Positions 47,077-57,273 of a DNA stretch of 64,000 nucleotides are shown piece by piece. Source of the DNA: Malus domestica (lineage: Eukaryota > Streptophyta > Magnoliopsida > Rosales > Rosaceae). The translations under genes and the position numbers were made by a program. The notes below the pieces were generated by a model. That model worked only from the letters and a program-made list of their open reading frames with translations, searched no databases and was not told the origin of the DNA. Every line of letters begins with the position of its first letter. Positions within the stretch are counted from its first letter, which is position 1. The stretch lies in assembly GCF_042453785.1 (NCBI RefSeq), contig NC_091668.1, positions 27,839,501 to 27,903,500 on the forward strand. The letters are read 5' to 3'.

Positions 47077-47940
47077 TAGGGATGGGCAAATACCATCGGT
47101 TATGGTTACCGCGGTTAGCGGTACATTTAAATTTCACGGTAACGGATATGGTAACTCTTTAAATAAATAAACGGTTATATTGTACATATAACCGTTTATC
47201 CGTGAAATTTAAATGAGCGGTTATAGGTATTAACCGCGGTTATAAATGGATAACCATTTATCTATTTATTTTATATATGTAAAATTAATACAAATCATGT
47301 TCCCTATCGGACAAAACTTAGATCAATGCTATCATGATTTCTATAGCTAATATAATATAGTTTTCCTTAACCACTTTAAATTTCATGGTCCATTATATAT
47401 ATTATGTTAATACTTTACATTCTAAGTTAAATAACCCAAGAATACTATATTTTAACAGTTTTCTTAACCTAAGAATACTTAGCAAATTTTATATTATCTT
47501 CATTGCTAACAGTTAAAAATATCGTCTATAAACTATTATTTCAATTATTAGAATGGTATACGGATTTAAAAAATTAAAATGCGAAAATGTAATGTACCTA
47601 TAACGGTGCTTAATTGTTAGAAAAACAAAATTATGACAAATTTTTCTTTTTTAATTTTCAAGTTTTTAAAAAACACGTAGACGGGTGAAAAATGAGTAAA
47701 TTGTAAAAAAGAAAGGATAAATGGGTTTAAAAACAATAAATAGGTAAATGGGTACTAAACGGTTACGGTTAAATGGGTACACGATTATGAATATGGTTAA
47801 CCGTTTATAAACGGTTATGGATATGGATATAACCGTTTAGACAATTACTCAACGGGTAAACGGTTATGCGGATATGAGAATAAACGGTTATGAATAAATA
47901 ACCGCGATTACCCGCCCGTCATAACCTTTGCCTATCCCTA
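47077..47940. mobile_element. non-autonomous hAT-like element in RPN2 exon 1
   Basis: 864 bases with inverted ends TAGGGATGGGCAAA and TTTGCCTATCCCTA. It interrupts RPN2 between codons for GGLL and AMLN. The host sequence is duplicated as GTAGC (47072-47076, 47941-47945), or as 8 bases CTAGTAGC if three terminal bases are counted with the target; the 8-base reading fits hAT. Near both ends the motif AACGGTTA/TAACCGTT is repeated many times in both directions, as in the subterminal transposase sites of hAT elements. No transposase frame is present. Confidence 0.85.
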
Positions 47941-47974
47941 GTAGCCCACCGGCCGAGCTCACCATAGTCGCCAT

Positions 47975-48587
47975 AGCTACACCACCGCACACCGATTAAC
48001 GCAAGTTCCAAGGGGTTTCCTACGATTCGGGTTTATAGCCAGACGCAGATTCCAAACCGAAACCAGACATTGGAATAGTAGAGACACAGTGCAGTTTAAC
48101 TTCTTCTTCTTATTTTCTTTTTTCTTTTTACTTTTGTATTTATGAAATTATTATTAACCCCCTGTATGAATTTTTTGTTACATTTAAACCCTCAAAAATT
48201 TCAAGAAAAAGAAAACACACGGATCGATTGAGGGTTTGTGAGGGTGTAAATTAAACAAAAAATATGATTATGGGACCTACCATAAAAATGATTTAGGTAA
48301 CCGGTGAAAAGAAAAGATCCATTTTTAGGGGGTAACCTCTAACCTAAAGGTAGAGGCAAGATTAATAGTTTTTATCACAAATAGTCTTTGAAATTGACAC
48401 ACTTTATTAAAATGAATAATGCAATTGAAAATCGATCAATATAATCTTTGAAAAGAATTGTTGCAAATCAATGTGGTCATTCTGTCACAAGTTTGTCAAA
48501 TATTATGCTATGTGCGCAGCACATAACTAGATCCCACAAGTCTAATTAAATATTAATATGTGAATTAAAAAAAATTTAATAATAAAA
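47975..48587. other. upstream side of the RPN2 pseudogene
   Basis: Probably former leader and promoter (47975-48100), then T-rich sequence. 48361-48500 is the decayed third copy of the repeat at 12146-12600. No gene is seen. Confidence 0.45.
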
Positions 48588-48592
48588 AAAAT

Positions 48593-50979
48593 TGACACAT
48601 CCCGACCTGGAATGTCCACGTGTCCATTTGAATCATGATGTGTTGGCCAACACCCGGAAGGTGACGAAACCATAAAATAAAATTGATGTGTAAAAGTGAG
48701 AATAAATTTAAACTTTAAATAAATAAGACAGAGTGCACAATTGGGTGGTAACCCTTATTACAAAACGTGAAGTTCAAAGCATAATGCAGAAAGATAAAAG
48801 TTGTCTCATTTGTAAAGGATGATTATTTAGTACATAAGCAAACGACTTTGACCGTCAGCTACTTCCACTGAAACCTCGTACTCCCACGAGCTCAATCTCT
48901 ATGTCCTAGAGGTGCGAAAAACAAAGGTGAATGGACCTAGAAAAATAAAAAAATTTGAAACCTTTTTGAAAACGTGCAACCCCTCGATGTAAAACAAGTA
49001 TATGATTTCCCAAAGTAATAATATAATAATAGCTAGTAGGGAACCTGTAGCACAAATGAGTTAAAGGATATAGGGTGCTATTACGAAATATCTCATCATC
49101 AAAACTCAAATAGCTGTCATAAGATCACGGTTATGAAAATCATTAAAAATTCATTTTTATGAAAATCATCGCTCATTATCTATTTAGGCACACAAGTCAT
49201 ACAGAAAGTAGCTGCATGAACAAGTTGGGTGTAGGTTTTATGTTCTAGTACTACATCATGTGAAGCTAGCACTGCGCACATCACATACGAGTTCAAATAA
49301 CAAACCTAGGGACAGGTTGGCACCTAACTCTGGATCCAAAGGGAATGTAAACGGTGCATGTGAACATACACGTGAAGCTAGTCACTGCCCATGACAATAC
49401 AACTAACTAATAAACATCGTGCACATGTAACAACTTGCCCCGATTTTATCAGAATGAAGGGAGTATTTTCGTGAAATTTCACCTTGGGCTAGATATTTTT
49501 CTTTTAAAATTGTTTTTGGGTCTTAATGGGTGTGCCAAGGGGCCTACTCCTGAATTTTGTCCCCCGGGCCAAATTGCTCTCTCTCCCTCACCTCTCCCGT
49601 TTCTCTCTCTCTCTATCTCTCTATCTCTCTTTCTCTATTTCTCTTTCTATCTCAGCTCTCCCTCTCGACTCTCAGTGCTCTCTCTTCCCTGGCGACCAAC
49701 ACCTACACATACTTACACACCTACAACATTAACAACAACACACCCTCATCACCACCTTTTGACTATGATGACCACCTAGGGCTAGACAACCATCTATTCC
49801 TCTCTCATTCTTGGCACAGTAGCACGATCACTGTGCTTGTGACCTCTGGCGAGTTTCTTGAATCTCCGACCATGGTAAGCACCCTAGACCTCTTTAGTTG
49901 TTGTTATAAGTTAGATTGGGTTGTTTTTTAGAAACTTAGAATGTTTGAATGCAAAAAAATGCTTTGATGGAAGCATTTCCAGTTTTCGCAGAAAACTGGA
50001 GGTTTGTAGGCGTTTTCTGGCCAACTCTCGACCTCCCAATGGTACGAATCTCTTCCTTGCTTCACAGGCTTCAATTTGGTATATTGGTTTGCATGTTTTG
50101 GTCACGTTTCAAGGTTGAACGGAGCATGGAAGCTCCGACTTTCTCCTTCCTTTAAAATCAGGCCAACTCGGCCTAGAGGCTAGTCAAACCCTACCCATTA
50201 ATTAGATCGGCCCAACTTATTGGGCTATGAACCCAGCTTAGTTGTTAAAGCCCAAAGCTAAGGCTTTTGGCCTTATCTAAACCCAAACCCATATTTGTAA
50301 AACCCTAACCCGAGCCTTGGGCCATGGAACATCGGCCCAAATGGGCAAACCTAATTCCTTTGAAACCCAACCCAAAATCCTTTGAAACCAGGCCTTTGGG
50401 CCTAGGACCTTTCGGCCCAAATCCACCAGCCCAACCAGGATAGAATATTCCTGGAATATTCTTAATTTCTATTATTTTATTCATATTCATAGTTCTCATG
50501 CATCTTAATATGGCTTCGTCACCTTTAGGTGTCGCCCAGCACGCGACTACCCTGGTGTTCGGGGAATATCAGGGTCGGGCATGTTAGCACAAATGTAACA
50601 ATGAGCATATATAATGAATAAAGATGTCATGCGACATTTTATACTTGTTTATACCATATTTAGGGCCTCGTATTTAGATCTCGTACAAATACTCAGGGGG
50701 ACTTCAATGTAATTATATGATAAAGGAAGGGGCAAATATGTCTCAGGTATTTTTACACAATTTCGAACTTGACTTGTTCGTTATAACTCCGAATTGAATT
50801 CTGTCTGCAGCCACGTGTTCGTGAAAATAAGTACTGTTTAGAAATAGTAAAATAAAAGTGAGAAAGTGAAAGGAAAATTGAGGTCCACGTGGAAGGCTTA
50901 CGTGGCATCTCAGGGATATTTTAGAAATTTAATTGCTACTGGGAATAAAATACATTAAATTTCAGGACGAGATGTCACA
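48593..50979 (-). mobile_element. solo LTR A (split by nested solo LTR B)
   Basis: The ends are TG...CA (minus strand: TGTGACATCTCGTCC ... GGTCGGGATGTGTCA). It is flanked by AAAAT at 48588-48592 and 50980-50984. Without the nested LTR B it measures about 1.22 kb. The end region (TTTCGTCACCTTCCGGGTGT-TGGCCAACA) matches the ends of LTR B and LTR C. No internal retrotransposon sequence is left, as expected after LTR-LTR recombination. Confidence 0.82.
49426..50586 (+). mobile_element. solo LTR B, nested in LTR A
   Basis: 1161 bases starting TGTAACAACTTGCCCCGATT and ending GGGTCGGGCATGTTA, with target duplication GCACA at 49421-49425 and 50587-50591. It carries a CT-rich stretch (49580-49680). 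Several serine-rich open frames in that stretch are low-complexity artefacts. It lies in the opposite orientation to LTR A. Confidence 0.82.
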
Positions 50980-51233
50980 AAAATTATGTTTGGTATATTA
51001 AAAATAAAAATAGAAATTGACATTATCATCTAAATATTTTTAATTCATATATTAACATATAATTAGACTTATGGGACTAGTTATATACCATATCAGTACA
51101 TAACAATTTTTTTAATAAAATTGTGTCAGAATGATTACATTTTTTTCCAATACCCATTTCAGGGTCTACATTTATCAAATTTTTATTTTATGGACTATTT
51201 AATGAGGGGTCAATTTCAAGGACGGATAAAAAC

Positions 51234-53269
51234 TGTAACCACCCATCCCTAATTTTACAGTTTTATTAATTTTAAAAGTGTGATTTTAGGAAAATGCCCA
51301 TTGAGGTGAAATCGCAGACTTTAGTTGACCCTCGTATCGGGAGACGTATAACCCATTCTGTTAACGTATCCTTGTAATACCCATTCTTATGAAAACGTAG
51401 GCGCGAATGAAATTAGATTTGGAGTTATGACGACCATTTTACTGAAATTTGAAACGTTAGGGGTTTTGGCAATTTTATGTTCGTAGGATATTTTCCCATT
51501 TCGGCTTTTTTGGCCTTGTCGTGTGAGCCACTAAGGCCCACATATGTTTCCTTGTTCCCCGCACCCCCTTTTCCCATCAATCTCTTTCTCTTATTTCACT
51601 CTCTTTCATTTGCCTTCCCTATCATCTCTTTGCACTTTTCTCTTCTCTCCGAGCCGCACACGCACATACACACATACAACAACAACAATGACAATCCCAT
51701 CATTATCCCCATGCCCTCTCAAATCTCTATTTTCTCGCTGCACAGTAGCTCTGCCACTGTTCAAGTTTTTCTCTGGCAAGTTGTCGTTGTTTCCAACGAA
51801 GAACTTCTCGGGGAAAGTCTTCCCTAGTTTTTCGGCGGGGGGATGACTCTTTGTAGGTTTTTTTCGGCCAACTTTGGCCACCACTGGGTCCCAAATTGAA
51901 ATCCAGCGAAAAACCCAATTTTTTGGCAAAGCCTACAACCTTCCAAGCCATAATCTGGCCAAACCACGTGCAAGTTAGACATCGAGAAGGGTACCAATCT
52001 GTTTGTCTCGTTCTGAGGTGTGTTTGTTAGTGGCGACCCCATCCTCTTTAGTTTGCACGACTCTTTGGTGACGAAGTATATATGAGTGGACCCCTTATCA
52101 AATTGCATGATTTTTATTAAAATACTAGGCTTGCATTCACAAAAAGCATGATTTCATAATTTTACATTTTATGCATATTTATGATTTATCGAACTTACGT
52201 TTTATAAAAGATTTTACGAACTATTGTTTTTACGCCTTTCGAGATATTATGGACTTGTGAATATGGATTTAGGATGATGATTTGAGCTAGAATGCTCCTA
52301 CGGTTTTATGATATGATGTTTGAGCTATTGAGCTCCAATGATATGATTTGGAAAGATTAAGTTTATGTTTTTTGTGCTTACTTAGTGGGTAATCATACAA
52401 CACATACACACAACACAAGTATGTATCAGTCTATGGCCATATGACACAATTGATGAGTAGTAAGATATCTATGACATACTTCTAGCTTCACTGGCGAAAC
52501 CAGTGTCGGACAACTTCATTAGTCACGGCTAGTGTAGTGTTATGTTTTTTCTTCTCTAGTGTAATCCAGAGTCATTCAGCTTCACCTTCGGGTGATGGAA
52601 CCTACCATATTTCTTCATTGGCGTAACCCAGTGTCGTACAACTTTACCTTTGGGTGATGCTTATGCCTTCGGGCGACTATGATACCCCTAGTTACGTACA
52701 TTATCTTATGATTTACAAAGGTTTTATGGAATTGCCTTCAAGTGACTATGTTACCATTATTGAGTGTTGTTTTATACATACATGTTTTACGAATGTTTTA
52801 TGGCATGCTAGGGTTTTCGGAAAACCCATTACATATTATGCTATATGTGTTTTCAAAATAGAGGGTTAGTATGTTCGAAAGAAAACGGTTTTCTTATTAT
52901 TATTATTATTTATATTAAACTTTGGTCCAATTACGCTTTGTTTTTGCGCTCCCTTCAGACTTAGAATCAAGGCATACGATCCTGGCGTGAATGCAATCCC
53001 GTATCGGTATTGAGTCCTCTCGGTGGAAGACCCATTCCTTTGTTCGTACCTTTTTATAATATTCATTTCGTATTATTCTTGATTAGTTATATGCTCTGAA
53101 CATGTTCCCGCATTCGCATATTTTGTTATGTTAAAATTTACATATTTTATTTACGTTCATTCTTTCTTCATAACTTGCGTGCATGTTAAAATGACTTCGT
53201 TACTCTCGGATGTCGGCCAACATGTGCCTATCCTGATGTTTGGAGGATATGGGGATCGGGGACGTGTCG
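51234..53269 (+). mobile_element. solo LTR C of the same family
   Basis: 2036 bases starting TGTAACCACCCATCCCTAAT and ending GATCGGGGACGTGTCG, with target duplication AAAAC at 51229-51233 and 53270-53274. The start and end match LTR B (TGTAAC--C-TGCCC; CTTCGT-AC-T, TGTCG-CCA-CA). It contains internal repeats around 52480-52680 (CTTCACTGGCG-AACCAGTGTC, TTCACCTTCGGGTGATG). The last base is G where A is usual. Confidence 0.82.
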
Positions 53270-53274
53270 AAAAC

Positions 53275-54399
53275 CCTTTAGTAAATTATTCAAATTACCA
53301 AAAAAATTTATCCTTGCTTAATAAGAGTTTCCAAAATAAAAAGAATTTAGTTTATAGAAATTAGCATATGCCCCACACTCTGTGTGTGAAAATAATTTTT
53401 ATTTTTATTTTAAAATGAGAAGGAGAAAGGGAGGAAAAAAAAATGAATGTGGATTAGAGAGAAGTTTTCTTTTTTATATTTTAGTTTTCAAAATTAGAGA
53501 ATGTTAGGATCACCCTTGGGTGAGGCTTTAAAAAAAACTGTAAAATTTAGTTTGTGTGAATTTGCTTTACTGCTCATGATTTTGTATTGTGGTAGAAGAC
53601 AAAATTGTCTTTTTACCCTCTTTTAGTTGACAAAGAGAATTTTATTAATGTAGTTTAGATAAAATAATAAAATGATAAAGAGAGTAAAATTAATAAATTA
53701 TTATAATAGTTTTGAACTCTTCTTTTAATAATAACAATTTAAAAAAAAAAGAAAATTAAAAGCTATAAAAGTTACAAGATAAAAATATACCAAAAAAAAA
53801 AAAATTGCCATAAGCATGAGTTTGTGGCAATAAGCTAGTAGAATAAAATGTAAGGAGTTGCCAGAGTCAACCACATTTCATGTTTCTCCACCCACCTTAT
53901 TTCTTCACCACTGTTAAAATTAAAAAGTAAAAACACCATTTTCCCACCCATTATTGTTTCTAAAATAATCTTCACATTTTGTTTTAAATTCTTTTTTAAC
54001 TTTTCCTTTGACTATAAAAAGAAAAAAACTTACAAATTATTGTTCTTGGAGACCAATTATTGTTCTTGGAGACCAACACCCCCCAGACTGTAATAACCTA
54101 TTCGCACTGACATGTGAATTACAACACTGAACATTCGATAAGAGAAGGTTGAATACTTTGTTAATATGATCTAGAAATTCTTTGTTAACATCATAGTTTG
54201 TGTGATCCTCGAAGATAATTATTATCTTCATTATGAGTTGGATTCAAGGATGTGTAAATCCGTTAAAATGATTAGAATGTGGACATCTCATTGTCTCTCG
54301 TTGATTTATAATCTAGTCAATCGCATTTTTTTATACCTAAATTAGGGTATTATGACGTAATAAATTGGAATGATGAGATGGAGGAAATAATTAATTAAA
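53275..54399. other. AT-rich spacer, no gene
   Basis: Runs of A and T. A perfect 20-base tandem duplication (TTATTGTTCTTGGAGACCAA) lies at 54039-54078. Nothing else is recognised. Confidence 0.45.
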
Positions 54400-54528
54400 T
54401 TAGTTAGGTTTTAGGTTCGATCATTTCTAAAGGCGAATTTAAACCAAAGTATTACAATTAGCTTATTGTGATGCTTAATTCACTTCCTCATTCTTTAGTG
54501 TAGATAATGTTGTATGTATTAAAAAATA
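54400..54528 (+). mobile_element. SINE-like retroposon, 5' truncated copy
   Basis: Reads TTAGGTTCGATCATTTCTAA, then AAAGGCGAATTTAAACCAAA, ending TTAGTGTAGATAATGTTGTA. It is more decayed than the adjacent copy at 54538-54698, which has inserted next to its tail. Confidence 0.5.
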
Positions 54529-54537
54529 AGTTAATTA

Positions 54538-54698
54538 GTTGTCACTTAGTACTACAGTCTAATGATATTCATTTTATAAGTGAGTGAGATGTCTTAGGTT
54601 CGATTTTCGCCAAAGACGAATTTGAACCACATTGTGAAGCTAAGCCCATCCCTTTCATTTAGTGTAGATAATATCGTTTGTTCAAAAAAAAGAAGAAG
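54538..54698 (+). mobile_element. SINE-like retroposon, copy 3, with target duplication
   Basis: From CACTTAGTACTACAGTCTAA through TTAGGTTCGATTTTCGCCAA to TATCGTTTGTTCAAAAAAAA. It is flanked by AGTTAATTA at 54529-54537 and 54699-54707. Confidence 0.72.
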
Positions 54699-54936
54699 AG
54701 TTAATTAATATGAAACGCTTAATTAGTGGAAAAACGATTATACCACTCACTTATATTTAAATACACGATAATGAAAATTAAAGAACGTAGGGAATAACCA
54801 AATATTAACAAGATCGATTATTGAAGGGCAATTTCATCATTTTGCGGCTCAGACAATTCTACTTATGTACAAAGGTGAGTCCCATTTTTGAAAAATCAGT
54901 CTTCCCCAACACATTTCAGCCGTTTGGATTCCAACC

Positions 54937-55110
54937 AACCCTACCAATATGGGTCCCCACCATTCTCACAAACCCTTTAGCAAAAGAGGAATTTTGTGCT
55001 AGAAATACGCTATGATACACTCAACCCTACCAATATGGGTCCTCACTATTCTCACAAACCCTTTGGCAGAAAAAGTTTTTTGTGTACTCAAAACACGCTC
55101 TGGTACACCA
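54937..55110. repeat. two-copy tandem duplication, 86-base period
   Basis: Both copies contain CAACCCTACCAATATGGGTC and TTCTCACAAACCCTTT; the second copy has diverged towards its end. Confidence 0.8.
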
Positions 55111-55619
55111 ACTGTCATAATATAAATAGTTGGATACTTAAAAAAATTTAACCGCTTATATAGTGTACTAAACTGTGTTTCAAGTACATTAAAAAATTTC
55201 TCGTCTGGCAGTACAGAAGACGGCAAGTGAAAGGTCCACATCCAAAGCCGAAACAATAACTTGCTCTTTGTAGAATGGGAACCATTGCTGTCTCCTCTCC
55301 TTAAATTTGCCACAAAAAGCATAACCAAGCAACAGAACTTTCTTCACAGATTAAATATCTACCCAACATAATATACCTCCACGCGCCAATGTCAACACTT
55401 GTATCCATTTCAATTCATACGTCCATCCACGCGCTGTGTCTCGTCTGGGGCTTGCCAGTCTTTGTGACATTGAAGACACCGTTATCGGTCCAGAACGATG
55501 ACGTTGAGGCACTCCAGCCTTGCACGGTCCGTGACCGTCCAACCACACGTATATATTCAACCACCCCTATAAGTAGGACAAGGATTGTCTACCCTACTTG
55601 TTTCTATGTTCGTGTTCTG

Positions 55620-55725
55620 TGATCACGATTAAGTCATATTAATATTTTATATTATTTTTTATGAAGATAATAAGACAAAAATAAATAGTAATATAAAATG
55701 TTGACGTGTCTTAACCGTGACTATA
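55620..55725. mobile_element. foldback MITE-like element
   Basis: The left arm TCACGATTAAGTCATATTAA and the right arm, whose complement reads TCACGGTTAAGACACGTCAA, can pair along most of the element. A half copy lies at 9744-9782. Confidence 0.6.
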
Positions 55726-56004
55726 TAAACAGGACGGTATGAGAGGGCACGGAAACAAGAAAGGCAGACAATCTTTGTCCCTATAAGTAACGTGCACGTC
55801 ATTGTTACTCATCATTCACCGTTGACTTTACCAATCATACACCTTTTCCACCCATCCAACGGTCCAAAATCAAGGAGGAGCTACGGTTTGGAAAACACAT
55901 ATTTGCTATCATTTCATTTCATTTTCGAGTACTTGCTAAATCAAAGGCCGACAAATCTTTATGTGTTAGGAGATATTTATCAATTATTAGGCACTCAACG
56001 CTAG

Positions 56005-56222
56005 CGATAGATTTTTTTAGAAGTATTTATAAAATGATTAAAAACATTTTTATAGAAAGTGTTTTTGAAATCGATTCTTAATGAAAATGTAAGTGAATTA
56101 TTAAAAGGTATTTTAAGTACTTTCTGAAAGAACCAATCCATAACCAGTACTACTTGTAGGAAGCATTTAAGGTGTTTTTGGAATCCAAAAACAATTTCAT
56201 CAAAAGCACTTTCAAACAAGCC
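56005..56222. repeat. MITE-like dispersed repeat, copy 3
   Basis: Ends TCAAAAGCACTTTCAAACAA followed by GCC, and contains TTTAAGTACTTTCTGAAAGA. It is related to 2513-2690 and 34649-34866. Confidence 0.6.
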
Positions 56223-56290
56223 GATGCCACTATTTTGTGACATTCCATCACATGCACAATAAAGGAGACATTATGTATTAGAATTCTACA

Positions 56291-56467
56291 ATTTTTTTTT
56301 AATTTTTGAACAAGCGATATTAACTACATTAAAGGAAAGGAGGTGGGTTTACCCTTATAATGGACTAGCAATAATATGGTTCAAATTCTTATTTGACGAG
56401 AATCGAACCTAAATTCTTTTACTTACAAGTGAAAATAAATAGTACTAAACTGTAGTACAAAAATGAC
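56291..56467 (-). mobile_element. SINE-like retroposon, copy 4, with target duplication
   Basis: On the minus strand it runs from TAGTACTATTTATTTTCACT through TTAGGTTCGATTCTCGTCAA to GTTAATATCGCTTGTTC and an A run. It is flanked by ATTCTACA at 56283-56290 and 56468-56475. Confidence 0.7.
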
Positions 56468-57273
56468 ATTCTACAGATTTTAACACTCTTCTATTGAATC
56501 AAACTCTTAACGCAAACGGCTTCATGGACTAATTTTTTTGCACAGTTATGATATATTTAACTGCTTGGCACGAATATTAATCATGTTTGTTTCCTTTTCC
56601 ACACTAACACTAACGCTTATTTAAGATGAAACGAAAAAAATATAACTTTTATCCAAGAGTGTTTTGGTTTGATGGATAAAGGCTTGCATGTACAGATATA
56701 CCGCTACAGTGACATTATTTACTAATAAATTGAAGACATATATAAGTTTTGTTCAAATATATTTGTTTTATTGACATAAAACTATATCGATGTACATGTA
56801 TTATGTGAGTTATTCTTCATCTATGAGATTTCATTTTCTTAATTTGGTACAACATTGAAGAGGCAAGAAAACAAAAGTAATCAAAGTAATAAGTTATAAG
56901 AGAAACATGAACAAGACTTTTAAAAGTGAAATTATGTATGAATTCTCTATTATCTTATATTTTTAATGAAATTTACGTACTAACATTAAAATATTATAAA
57001 AAAAATATAAGAATCTACAAATAGATACTGATCTGAGTCTGGCCATTAATTGTCGCTCAAGTACAAGTCTTTTTCCTCTTTCCCTTCTTTTTTTTTTCTC
57101 TTTCTCCAAATATTGAAACCATCAAAAGCTCAGAGGGAAAAGGAAGGACGGACGGAAACAAAAATAGAAAATAATTCAAGCTATTATTATTTTATTATTA
57201 AAAGTAGTGAAGGAGCGAGCGAACGAGCGAGCGAGCAAGCAAAGAGCTGAGTCTGAGTGTCCGTCCAAAGCAG

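Larger units (their letters stand above)
39703..47974 (-). pseudogene. RPN2: RPN2/PSMD1 26S proteasome subunit, intron-bearing pseudogene
   Basis: Thirteen exons of this large proteasome/cyclosome-repeat scaffold of the 19S base can be followed: 46964-47974 (interrupted), 45896-45965, 45431-45536, 44857-44967, 44616-44783, 43174-43623, 42910-43042, 42570-42815, 42262-42482, 41864-42119, 41498-41732, 40224-40740 and 39703-40007. Splice sites are kept, and segments such as [40 protein letters not shown] and [18 protein letters not shown] are clear. The copy is broken many times. Exon 1 has a DNA transposon and a lost T (DNFW becomes DNFG). Exons 4 and 5 each lose one base and run into stops. 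Exon 6 gains a T. Exon 8 has TAG in place of the Leu codon before QQGR. Exon 10 loses two bases (ADT-LIEQ). Exon 13 has TGA within DLRP and a later shift, and the last exon is absent. Because introns are present this is a duplicated copy, not a retrocopy. A working RPN2 must exist elsewhere. Confidence 0.93.
55726..57273. other. spacer and promoter side of the bHLH gene
   Basis: Contains the dispersed repeats listed at 56005-56222 and 56291-56467. From about 57060 the sequence is pyrimidine-rich, then purine-rich with repeated GCGA units (57208-57237), and is probably the 5' leader of the bHLH gene. No TATA box could be fixed. Confidence 0.4.

Noticed and set aside
49435..49931. Overlapping Ser/Leu-rich frames that look like small secreted proteins
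   Set aside because: They come from a CT-rich stretch inside solo LTR B and have no family features.
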